Source of the DNA: Chloroflexia bacterium
Lineage (GTDB): Bacteria; Chloroflexota; Chloroflexia; Thermomicrobiales; JALYUS01
Assembly (NCBI GenBank): GCA_025924435.1
Contig: JAICIL010000282.1
Coordinates: forward strand, 1 to 5,954
Direction: 5' to 3'
DNA: 5,954 bases
In this document: piece after piece, positions 1-5,953 of the stretch
How the letters are laid out: each line of letters starts with the position of its first letter
Numbering within the stretch: the stretch's first letter is position 1
Translations under genes and position numbers: made by a program
The notes under the pieces: generated by a model
What the model saw: the letters and a program-made list of their open reading frames with translations, nothing else
Told to the model about the DNA's origin: nothing
Database searches by the model: none

Positions 1-1
1 G

Positions 2-290
2 GCGGCGGCCATCCTCGCCGCCTGCGGCGGCAGCACCGCCACCGATACCCCCAAGCCCGCCGCCCCCACCACCGGCGCGGCGGCGCCCACCACCGCATCG
101 GCGGCGACCGGCGCCCCGGCGGGCAGCGCGGCGGCGACCAGGCCGGCGGCGAGCGCGGTGACGGGGGCGGCGAGCACGAGCGCCCCGGCGGTGAGCACGA
201 CGGCGACGGGGAGCAGCGCGGCGGCGGCGGGGACGGTGGCGCCGAGCGGCAGCGCAGTCGCCTCCGCGTCGGGCGCGGTCGGCACCATCG
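2..290 (+). other. Low-complexity Ala/Ser/Thr-rich tether region
   Basis: This stretch is made almost entirely of GCG, GCC, ACC, AGC and GGC codons after the lipobox. It encodes about 90 residues with no predicted fold. Such linkers are common in surface lipoproteins of Chloroflexota and actinobacteria and probably hold the binding domain away from the membrane. It differs in sequence and length from the tether of the paralogue, while the lipobox codons themselves are nearly identical in the two genes. Confidence 0.7.
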
Positions 291-1585
291 CCCCGCCAGC
301 GCCCGACAAGTTTAAGGGCCAGACGCTCAACATGATCTCCCGCAACGAGTACTTCAAGTCCTCGGAGCAGGCGCTGGATACCACCCTGCAAGATTGGGCG
401 AAGCAACTCGGCGTCAAGATCACCAACGACCGCATCAACGTTGACACGGGCGATTTCGCCACGAAGGTGGACGCGGCGGTCAAGGCGGGCAACCCGCCCG
501 ACCTCGTCTACGTGGATCGCTTCCTCTCCCAGTTCGTCCAGCTCGGCGACCTGACCGATATGGCCGATGCCGTCGCGCAGGCGCAGCAGGCCTATGGCCC
601 GCTGGAGGACGCGGCGAACATCAACCTCAAGATTGACAACAAGTGGTGGTGCTTGCCGTACTTCGCCGGTGTCGGCGGCTACTTCGCCCGCAAGGACTGG
701 CTCGCGGAGAAGAACATCAAGCCGACGGACATCAAGACCTTCGAGAACCTGCGGGATGCCGCGCTCGCCATCTCCGACCCCGCCAAGAACCGCTTCGGCT
801 GGGGCATGACGACGAACACCGGCGGCGATGGCACCGCAACGGTCACCAACACCATCTATGCGTACGGCGGCGCGGTGGTCAGCAATGACGGGAAGAAGGT
901 CGTCCTCAACTCGCCGGAGACGGTGGCGGCGGTCACGTTCCTGGCGGACATCTACACGAACCCGAAGTACAAGAATATGCTGCCGCCCGGCGTCGGCGGC
1001 TGGACGGACACGAGCAACAACGAGGCATGGCTCGCCGGCACCCTGGGCATCACCTCGAATGCCTACACGCTCTACGCGCAATCCTTCGCGACGAAGAATC
1101 CGGTCTACGACCAGACCGCGATCCTGCCCGGTTTCGTCGGCCCCGCCACGGAGCAGGTGATCGCCACACCGAGTTCGGGCTACCTGGCGATCCCGAAGGG
1201 CGCGAAGAACGTCGAGTTGGCCAAAGCGACCGCGCTGTTCCTCGTCGGCGGCCCCGCATTCCTGAGTCTCGTCAAGCCGTCGCTCGGCCTCATCATGCCG
1301 ACCTATAAGAACATCTGGAACAGCGATCCGTTCTACACGACCGGCGACCCCTCCTTCCCCGCGCTGAAGCAACTGATCGAGGGAAAACTGCCGATCACGA
1401 CGAAGACGGGGTACGCCTTCCCGCAGTCGCCAAGCCCGATCTACGAGCAGGGCGTCAACGGCCAGCACGTCCTCAACGACATGATGGGGAACATCATCCA
1501 GAAGGGGACGAAGGTGGATGCCGCCGTTAAGGACGCACATGACCGTCTCGTCGCGGCGGCGAACCAACTCGGCCTTCCGCAGTAA
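2..1585 (+). CDS. ABC transporter substrate-binding lipoprotein, CUT1/SBP_bac_1 type (5' partial)
   Basis: This is an extracellular solute-binding lipoprotein that would capture a ligand, probably a carbohydrate, for an ABC importer. The reading frame is open from base 2. Its first codons give AAAILAACGG, a lipobox whose lipidated Cys is codon 8 (23-25), so the start and the front of the signal peptide lie outside the window. The GTG at 158 is internal to the tether and is not the start. Codons 9 to about 100 form an Ala/Ser/Thr/Gly-rich linker; the folded domain runs from about codon 102 to the TAA at 1583 (527 codons visible). The domain aligns along its whole length with the convergent gene at 1691-3337, sharing VDAAVKAGNPPDL, RKDWLAEK, DIKTFENLRD and TNPKYKNMLPPG. 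WWCLPY (644-661) and later aromatics fit a sugar-binding cleft. The family assignment is firm from overall pattern; the ligand is unknown. Confidence 0.93.
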   Translation, partial: AAAILAACGGSTATDTPKPAAPTTGAAAPTTASAATGAPAGSAAATRPAASAVTGAASTSAPAVSTTATGSSAAAAGTVAPSGSAVASASGAVGTIAPPAPDKFKGQTLNMISRNEYFKSSEQALDTTLQDWAKQLGVKITNDRINVDTGDFATKVDAAVKAGNPPDLVYVDRFLSQFVQLGDLTDMADAVAQAQQAYGPLEDAANINLKIDNKWWCLPYFAGVGGYFARKDWLAEKNIKPTDIKTFENLRDAALAISDPAKNRFGWGMTTNTGGDGTATVTNTIYAYGGAVVSNDGKKVVLNSPETVAAVTFLADIYTNPKYKNMLPPGVGGWTDTSNNEAWLAGTLGITSNAYTLYAQSFATKNPVYDQTAILPGFVGPATEQVIATPSSGYLAIPKGAKNVELAKATALFLVGGPAFLSLVKPSLGLIMPTYKNIWNSDPFYTTGDPSFPALKQLIEGKLPITTKTGYAFPQSPSPIYEQGVNGQHVLNDMMGNIIQKGTKVDAAVKDAHDRLVAAANQLGLPQ

Positions 1586-1598
1586 TTGAGCGCACGCG

Positions 1599-1638
1599 AA
1601 CGAAGAGGGCGGGCCGCGTGCCCGCCCTCTTCGTTTTT
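1599..1638 (+). terminator. Intrinsic terminator after the first binding-protein gene
   Basis: A perfect 16-bp stem (1599-1614 with 1620-1635) has a 5-nt loop (1615-1619) and ends in five T (1634-1638). It starts 13 bases after the TAA. The T-tract serves the + strand. Read from the convergent gene on the - strand, the stem is followed by TTCGCGTG rather than a T run, so termination in that direction would be weaker. Confidence 0.9.
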
Positions 1639-1654
1639 CGATACGGCCGGAAGC

Positions 1655-1674
1655 GCGGCGATGGATAGCGCCGC
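1655..1674. other. Small GC-rich hairpin between the convergent genes
   Basis: A 6-bp inverted repeat, GCGGCG (1655-1660) and CGCCGC (1669-1674), has an 8-nt loop. It lies just past the stop codon of the - strand gene and could stabilise the 3' end of that mRNA. There is no T-tract on either side, so it is not a classical terminator. In DNA this GC-rich it may be chance. Confidence 0.3.
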
Positions 1675-1690
1675 CCCTCCCGTTGTCGCG

Positions 1691-3337
1691 CTACTGCGTG
1701 ATGCCGAGTTGGTTGAATGCCGCGACGATGCGGTCGCTCGCCTGCTTCACCGCGTCGGCGGGCTTGACGCCCTTCTGGATAACCTGCCCCATCATGTCGG
1801 TGAGGACATACCCGTTGTACGCCTGCTGCCATGCGGGGCTTGGCGTCTGCGGGAAGTGCAGGCCCGTCTTCGTCGCGATCGGCAGCGGCTGCTCGACGAC
1901 GGCGCGCGAAGCCGCGAAGACCGGGTCGCCGTTCAGATAGTAAGGGTCGGAATCCCAGACTTTCTTGTACGCGGGCAGGATGAGGCCGTTGGCGGGCTTC
2001 ACCATGTTCAGGAGCGCCGGCCCGGCGACGAGATACTTGGCGAGGGCCTTCGCGAGATCCGGGTTCTTCGCACCCTTGAAGATCACGAAATAGGTGTAGT
2101 TCCCGAACGCGAGCGGGCGATCCACCGAGGGGCCGGTGACGCCGGGGAAGACGACCGTGTTGTCGTAGACCGGGTTCTTCGTCGCCTTCGATTGCGCGTA
2201 GAGCGAGAACTGGTTCGTCGTGAAGCCGATCACACCCGCCAGCCACGCCTCGTTGTTGCCGGTGTCGTTCCAACTCAGGATACCGGGAGGCAGCATGTTC
2301 TTGTACTTCGGGTTCGTGTAGACGTCCGCCAGGAAGGTGACCGCGTCCACCGTCTCCGGCGAGTTGAAGATCGCCTTCTTGCCGTCGTCGCTCGCGCCCG
2401 CGCCGCCGTACGCATTGATGACCGTCTGGATCAACCCGTTGCCGTCGCCGCTCTGGTTGACCGTCATGCCCCAGCCGTAGCGGTTCTTGGACGGATCGGA
2501 AACCTCCAGCGCGACATCGCGCAGGTTCTCGAAGGTCTTGATGTCCGAGATTTTGATCCCCTTCTCCGCGAGCCAGTCCTTCCGACCGAAGTACCCCGCC
2601 CCCTGCGTGGAGTACGGGATGCCGTAGTACTTGCCGCCGACCGTCGCGTTGATCCGCACGTTGTCTTCCGGCGCGCCGTAGGCGTCCGAAATCTGGCCGA
2701 CCGTATCGGAGACATCCACGATATCGCCGAGCTGGTACAACTCCGGCACGAAGCGGTCGAAATAGGCGAGGTCGGGCGGGTTGCCCGCCTTGACCGCCGC
2801 GTCCATCTTCTGGACGACCTGGCCGGTATCCTCGTTGATGCGGTTATTCTCGATCTTCGCGCCCGTCATCTGGGCGAATTTCTGCACCTCCGCATCGAAG
2901 GCGGTCTCGACCTCCTTGAAATACTCCTGCCGGGCGATCACCTGGAGGGACTGACCCTTGAACTGCGTCGGCGAGGGGGTGGGGAGCAGCGTGAACGGCC
3001 CCGACGACGCGGCGGATGTGGTGCCGCTCGCCGCCGTGCCGCTCGTCGCGCTGCCGGCGGCCGTCGTGCCGCTGACGGTCGTGCCGCTCGTGGAGGCGGT
3101 GCTGGCCGCCGTGCCCGAGACCGCCGAGCCGGTGGTCGCCGGGCGCGTCGTGGCGGCGCCGCTCGTCCCGCTCGCGGCCGTCGTCGCCGCGGTGGATGCC
3201 GCGCTCGGCGCGCTTGTCGCGGTCGGGTTCGACCCGCCGCCGCACGCGGCGAGGATGGCCGCCGCCGCGCTCGCCGCCATACCGCCGAGGAAACCCCGCC
3301 GCGAGAGGCGGGTTAATCGCAAGCCGTCGTCATTCAT
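1691..3337 (-). CDS. ABC transporter substrate-binding lipoprotein with Tat signal, CUT1/SBP_bac_1 type
   Basis: This is a complete solute-binding lipoprotein (548 aa), probably for a sugar or oligosaccharide. Near the N-terminus, SRRGFLGG is a twin-arginine motif. It is followed by an Ala-rich hydrophobic stretch and the lipobox LAAC (Cys about residue 32), so Tat export and lipid anchoring are expected. A Ser/Thr/Ala/Gly tether with six SGT triplets spans about residues 33-116; the bilobal domain follows to the TAG. There are two possible ATGs, at 3343 and 3337. The ribosome site AAAGGAG (3352-3346) is 2 nt from the first and 8 nt from the second, so 3337 is preferred. The gene is a paralogue of the one at 2-1585, in opposite orientation. 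The ligand-site motif YYGIPY replaces WWCLPY, which may mean a different ligand. It is divergent from the permease gene and is its likelier partner. Confidence 0.95.
   Translation of the reverse strand: MNDDGLRLTRLSRRGFLGGMAASAAAAILAACGGGSNPTATSAPSAASTAATTAASGTSGAATTRPATTGSAVSGTAASTASTSGTTVSGTTAAGSATSGTAASGTTSAASSGPFTLLPTPSPTQFKGQSLQVIARQEYFKEVETAFDAEVQKFAQMTGAKIENNRINEDTGQVVQKMDAAVKAGNPPDLAYFDRFVPELYQLGDIVDVSDTVGQISDAYGAPEDNVRINATVGGKYYGIPYSTQGAGYFGRKDWLAEKGIKISDIKTFENLRDVALEVSDPSKNRYGWGMTVNQSGDGNGLIQTVINAYGGAGASDDGKKAIFNSPETVDAVTFLADVYTNPKYKNMLPPGILSWNDTGNNEAWLAGVIGFTTNQFSLYAQSKATKNPVYDNTVVFPGVTGPSVDRPLAFGNYTYFVIFKGAKNPDLAKALAKYLVAGPALLNMVKPANGLILPAYKKVWDSDPYYLNGDPVFAASRAVVEQPLPIATKTGLHFPQTPSPAWQQAYNGYVLTDMMGQVIQKGVKPADAVKQASDRIVAAFNQLGITQ
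2998..3241 (-). other. Repetitive Ser-Gly-Thr/Ala tether region
   Basis: This coding DNA is low in complexity. On the + strand, motifs of the form GTSGTGCCGCT recur every few codons; on the coding strand they give SGT triplets in a Ser/Thr/Ala background. The repeats are degenerate rather than exact. They suggest a flexible, rapidly changing tether between lipid anchor and binding domain, with no homology needed to the tether of the paralogue. Confidence 0.6.
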
Positions 3338-3345
3338 GGTCATTG

Positions 3346-3352
3346 CTCCTTT
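3346..3352 (-). promoter_or_regulatory. Ribosome binding site that decides the start of the Tat lipoprotein gene
   Basis: On the - strand the sequence is AAAGGAGCAATGACCATG. The AAAGGAG core lies only 2 nt before the first ATG (3343) but 8 nt before the second (3337). The second ATG is therefore the better start, which removes two residues from the longest reading. Confidence 0.75.
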
Positions 3353-3365
3353 GCAATTTCCGTCA

Positions 3366-3421
3366 TTGCGCGTACAACCGCGCCGTTATGTATTGATAAC
3401 CATCGCGGCACGATCGCGCAA
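3366..3421 (-). promoter_or_regulatory. Nested inverted repeat in the leader of the Tat lipoprotein gene
   Basis: Three inverted-repeat arms sit one inside another: TTGCGCG (3366-3372) with CGCGCAA (3415-3421), CCGCG (3378-3382) with CGCGG (3404-3408), and GTTAT (3385-3389) with ATAAC (3396-3400). Internal gaps of 5/6 and 2/3 nt separate them. The element lies between the candidate -10 and the ribosome site, so it would be transcribed as a stem of about 56 nt. It could be a structured mRNA leader or a protein-binding site on DNA. It does not match a riboswitch class I can name. Confidence 0.45.
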
Positions 3422-3465
3422 ATACTGAGACGTCGCCACACGCGGCGCGCCCATCCTTTACGCAT

Positions 3466-3474
3466 ATGATAGCA
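3466..3474 (-). promoter_or_regulatory. Candidate extended -10 promoter for the Tat lipoprotein gene
   Basis: On the - strand, TGC TATCAT (3474-3466) matches an extended -10 element. The best upstream match, TTGTCT (3491-3486), is only 14 nt away, so the -35 is weak or absent. AT-rich DNA lies upstream (3495-3540). Transcription would start near 3459 and give a leader of about 120 nt. The GTGCTAT core is shared with the divergent promoter. Confidence 0.5.
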
Positions 3475-3654
3475 CTCCGGCGAGAAGACAAACACTTGAG
3501 GCGAAAATATCCAAATATGTTTTCTGATTTCACTTCTATGTGCGTTTGTGAGCAATGGTACGTCAGCGCAGCATGGCACACTCATTGCGGACGATTTCGG
3601 GAGGCGGCGATCATTTGCTGTGGCGTGTCCGGCGCATCCCTCGCGGGAGAACTG

Positions 3655-3663
3655 TGCTATACT
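3655..3663 (+). promoter_or_regulatory. Candidate extended -10 promoter for the fused permease gene
   Basis: TGC TATACT (3655-3663) matches an extended -10 element closely. No good -35 hexamer is seen 16-18 nt upstream (around 3635-3640), which fits the extended -10 class. Transcription would begin near 3670 and give a leader of about 77 nt. Confidence 0.6.
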
Positions 3664-3707
3664 CGCAAAAGCACCCAGTGAGACGGGACCGAACGTAGCC
3701 GATTGGC

Positions 3708-3721
3708 GCGGGGTTCCCCGC
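3708..3721 (+). other. Short GC hairpin in the permease mRNA leader
   Basis: GCGGGG (3708-3713) pairs with CCCCGC (3716-3721), leaving two unpaired T, or a 4-nt loop if the closing pair opens. Further G-C pairs are possible outside it around a bulge. It ends 16 nt before the ribosome site and covers the base just upstream of the ATG at 3726, which argues against use of that earlier ATG. There is no T-tract, so it is not a terminator. Confidence 0.4.
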
Positions 3722-3737
3722 CCATATGCAACGAAGC

Positions 3738-3744
3738 AGGGAAG
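3738..3744 (+). promoter_or_regulatory. Ribosome binding site of the fused permease gene
   Basis: AGGGAAG (3738-3744) lies just before the ATG at 3747, with AGGGA ending 4 nt upstream of it. The alternative ATG at 3726 is preceded by the GC hairpin and has no purine-rich site. The downstream ATG is therefore preferred, although the spacing is slightly short. Confidence 0.6.
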
Positions 3745-3746
3745 AA

Positions 3747-5798
3747 ATGGCGCAGACAACGCGACAGCGAACACTTGCCACCCCGGTTCCCGCACCACGT
3801 GCGACCACGTGGGTACGCAGAGCCTTCGGCCCGGATTGGGCCGTCGCCCTGCCCTTCATCTTACCGCTGATCCTGCTGCTCGCCGGATTGATCGCGATCC
3901 CCTTCTTCGACGCGATCCGCCTCAGTTTCACGACGCGGCAACTGACGAACGCGACGCACTGGGTTGGTCTGCAAAACTACACGGACTTGCTGCACGACAA
4001 GTTCTTCAAGGACGCCGTCAAGAACACGGTCGTCTTTACCACCTATTCGGAAGTCTTCAAAGTCACCTCCGGCCTGATCGCCGCGATGCTCTTGCACAAT
4101 CTGCGGCGGGGCAAATCAGTCCTCACCGGGCTTGTACTCCTGCCCTGGATCGTCCCGACGGTCGTGACGGCGCTCGCATGGCGCTCAATTTTCGACCCGA
4201 TCTTCGGCGGCTTGAACAAGGCGCTCATCTACTCGCACCTGGGGAATCTCCTGATTAGTTTGCATCTGGTGGACCGCATCCCCGCGTCGTGGCTCGGGCA
4301 GCAGGACCTGGCGATGCCGTCCGTCATCCTCGTCAATGTCTGGAAGGGCATCCCATTCTTCACGCTGAACTTCCTCGCCGGTCTCAAAGCGATTGACAGC
4401 GATCTCTACGAAGCCGCCTCCGTGGACGGCGCGAACTCGTGGCAGAAGTTCCTCAATGTCACGCTGCCGGGCCTGCGCTACGTCATCCTTGTCACGACGC
4501 TCCTCTCCACGATCTGGACCTTCAACACGTTCGATGTCATCTATCTGCTCACGGGCGGCGGGCCGGGCGGTTCGACGCGGCCATTCGTCGTCTTCGCCTA
4601 TGAGAAGGCGATCCAGGGCCTGCAATTCGGCCCCGGCGCGGCGGTCGCGCTGATGATGGTGCCGATCCTCGCCGTCTTCATCTTCTTCCTCGCCCGCTAC
4701 ATGCGCCGCTCCGAGCAGCAGGTGCAGGAAAGCGGGCTTGACCGCTTCCTGGCGCGATACGGCAAGATGATTCTCTACATCGGTATCGTGCTCTTCGCGG
4801 TCATGCTCTTCGCGATCAATAGCGGCATGCTGATCCGCGCCGCCGCGATCCTCGCGGTGGTCATCGGACTTGGCTACGGCTTCGGGTATCTCTCGGCGTG
4901 GCTGACGGATCGCGGCGAAGCGCGCAGCCGTGCGCAAGGAAAAGTGCGGACGCAGACGATGAAGGAGCGCCCGAACGTCCTCGGTCGCCTCCCCGCGTGG
5001 GTCGCGCTCGCGATTCTCCTCTTCTTCGTCCTCGCGCCGTTCTATTGGATGATCATCACCGCCTTCAAGTCCGAGTTGCAGGTGACATCGCAGCAGGGCA
5101 ATGTCTTCTGGCCGCAGCCGTGGACGTTTACTCAGTTCCACAAATTGACGAGTCAGCATCCGTTCTGGACGTGGTTCCGCAATTCGGCGATCGTCGCGAT
5201 CTGCACGACGATTATCGCGGTCACCTTCGCCGCGCTGGCCGGGTACGCGCTCGCCCGTCTCCGTTTCCGCGGCGCGCAGGGACTGACCGGCATCGTGCTC
5301 CTGACCTACCTCGTGCCGACCGCGCTGCTCTTCATCCCGCTCTACCAGATTCTCAGCAGGCTGCATCTGATCAACACGCTCGGCTCGCTCATCCTCACCT
5401 ATCCGACCTTCGCGCTCCCCTTCGCGACCTGGCTGATGATGGGCTACTTCCGCGGCATCCCGGAGGAGCTGGAGAACGCGGCGCTGATTGATGGGGCGAC
5501 CCGTTTCCAGGCGTTCCGGCGCATCACGCTGCCGCTGGCGATGCCCGCGATCCTCGCGGTCTCGCTCTTCACCTTCACCAACTCGTTCAACGAGTTCCTC
5601 TACGCCTTCGTCTTCATCACGAAGCAGGGCCTGCAAACCTTGCCGGTCGGCCTGCAATCCATGATCTTCGGCGATATCTACCCCTACGGGCAACTGATGG
5701 CGGGCGCGCTTCTGATGGCCATCCCGGTCGTGGTGCTGTACTCGTACGGGCAGAAGTTCCTCGTCGAGGGGCTGACGGCGGGCAGCGTCAAGGGATAA
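3747..5798 (+). CDS. Fused MalF-MalG-type ABC transporter permease (CUT1 family)
   Basis: This single chain (683 aa) carries both membrane halves of a carbohydrate ABC importer in the cytoplasmic membrane. Residues about 1-320 are MalF-like, with six predicted membrane segments (about 31-53, 94-117, 125-147, 190-213, 244-269, 296-318) and an EAA loop, EAASVDGA, from residue 222. Residues about 400-683 are MalG-like, with six segments and a second EAA loop, NAALIDGA, from residue 577, ending in RITLP. The joining region contains two more segments (about 340-359 and 364-387) followed by a basic stretch. That gives 14 segments in all and both EAA loops inside. Ordinary CUT1 permeases are two separate proteins of about 300 aa, so this is a fusion. 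The ATPase partner is not in the window. The start at 3747 is preferred over 3726 for its ribosome site. Confidence 0.95.
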   Translation: MAQTTRQRTLATPVPAPRATTWVRRAFGPDWAVALPFILPLILLLAGLIAIPFFDAIRLSFTTRQLTNATHWVGLQNYTDLLHDKFFKDAVKNTVVFTTYSEVFKVTSGLIAAMLLHNLRRGKSVLTGLVLLPWIVPTVVTALAWRSIFDPIFGGLNKALIYSHLGNLLISLHLVDRIPASWLGQQDLAMPSVILVNVWKGIPFFTLNFLAGLKAIDSDLYEAASVDGANSWQKFLNVTLPGLRYVILVTTLLSTIWTFNTFDVIYLLTGGGPGGSTRPFVVFAYEKAIQGLQFGPGAAVALMMVPILAVFIFFLARYMRRSEQQVQESGLDRFLARYGKMILYIGIVLFAVMLFAINSGMLIRAAAILAVVIGLGYGFGYLSAWLTDRGEARSRAQGKVRTQTMKERPNVLGRLPAWVALAILLFFVLAPFYWMIITAFKSELQVTSQQGNVFWPQPWTFTQFHKLTSQHPFWTWFRNSAIVAICTTIIAVTFAALAGYALARLRFRGAQGLTGIVLLTYLVPTALLFIPLYQILSRLHLINTLGSLILTYPTFALPFATWLMMGYFRGIPEELENAALIDGATRFQAFRRITLPLAMPAILAVSLFTFTNSFNEFLYAFVFITKQGLQTLPVGLQSMIFGDIYPYGQLMAGALLMAIPVVVLYSYGQKFLVEGLTAGSVKG

Positions 5799-5812
5799 AC
5801 GGTTTCAGACAA

Positions 5813-5858
5813 CGCGCAAAACGGGGGCGGACGGTGGCGTTCGCCCCCGTTTTGCGCG
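5813..5858. terminator. Long palindromic terminator after the permease gene
   Basis: A perfect 17-bp stem (5813-5829 with 5842-5858) extends by a G-T pair and three more pairs to about 21 bp, with a 4-nt loop (5834-5837). It begins 14 bases after the TAA. The GC-rich core is flanked by AAAA (5818-5821) and TTTT (5850-5853), so the core could terminate transcription from either side. The T run lies within the outer stem and is not followed by more T. Confidence 0.85.
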
Positions 5859-5884
5859 ATAGTGGGAGAAACCTCAACCCCCCG

Positions 5885-5923
5885 GCCCCCGCAGCCACCC
5901 GCGGGGGCGGGGGGGGGGGGGGG
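5885..5923. repeat. C-rich/G-rich hairpin followed by a run of 15 G
   Basis: GCCCCCGC (5885-5892) and GCGGGGGC (5901-5908) form an 8-bp stem with an 8-nt loop, directly followed by 15 consecutive G (5909-5923). The preceding CTCAACCCCCCGG resembles C-rich intergenic repeat units I recall from Chloroflexota genomes, but I cannot verify that here. The G run could form a quadruplex, vary in length by slippage, or reflect a sequencing or assembly error. Confidence 0.5.
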
Positions 5924-5936
5924 ACGTAACAAAGTA

Positions 5937-5953
5937 GGCGCAGTTCAAGCGCC
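5937..5953. other. Small hairpin at the right edge
   Basis: GGCGC (5937-5941) pairs with GCGCC (5949-5953) around the 7-nt loop AGTTCAA. The 5-bp stem and 7-nt loop recall a tRNA arm, but neither the T-loop nor the anticodon-loop bases fit. It may be the start of an element that continues outside the window. Confidence 0.3.

Larger units (their letters stand above)
3338..3746. promoter_or_regulatory. Divergent control region between the Tat lipoprotein and permease genes
   Basis: About 400 bases contain no credible gene and are less GC-rich than the flanks, especially 3451-3560. The region holds, left to right, a ribosome site and a nested inverted repeat for the - strand gene, a candidate promoter on each strand, a GC hairpin and a ribosome site for the permease. 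The short open frames crossing it lack ribosome sites and have a composition unlike the real genes. The divergent arrangement makes joint control of binding protein and permease plausible, but I could not identify a known operator. Confidence 0.75.

Noticed and set aside
158..160. GTG at 158 as the start of the first binding protein
   Set aside because: The same frame is open to base 2 and contains the lipobox upstream of this codon, so the true start is outside the window.
1586..3316. A 576-codon open frame on the + strand
   Set aside because: It lies antisense to the Tat lipoprotein gene and is Arg/Asp/Val-rich with a poly-Arg/Ala tail, the usual shadow of a high-GC gene. It begins at the stop of the previous gene with no ribosome site.
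3546..3555. TTGTGAGCAA resembling half of a lac-type operator
   Set aside because: Only a short chance match; there is no symmetric second half and it is not placed over either candidate promoter.
3466..3681. A 71-codon open frame on the + strand in the divergent control region
   Set aside because: It has no ribosome site, is Cys/Trp-rich unlike the other proteins here, and overlaps both candidate promoters.
4185..5693. A 502-codon open frame on the - strand
   Set aside because: It is antisense to the permease and is made mostly of Glu, Arg and Asp, as expected from reading hydrophobic codons backwards. There is no recognisable domain.
5684..5932. An 82-codon open frame on the - strand at the right end
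   Set aside because: It starts with a proline/glycine run read from the G-rich tract, crosses the terminator and overlaps the permease end.
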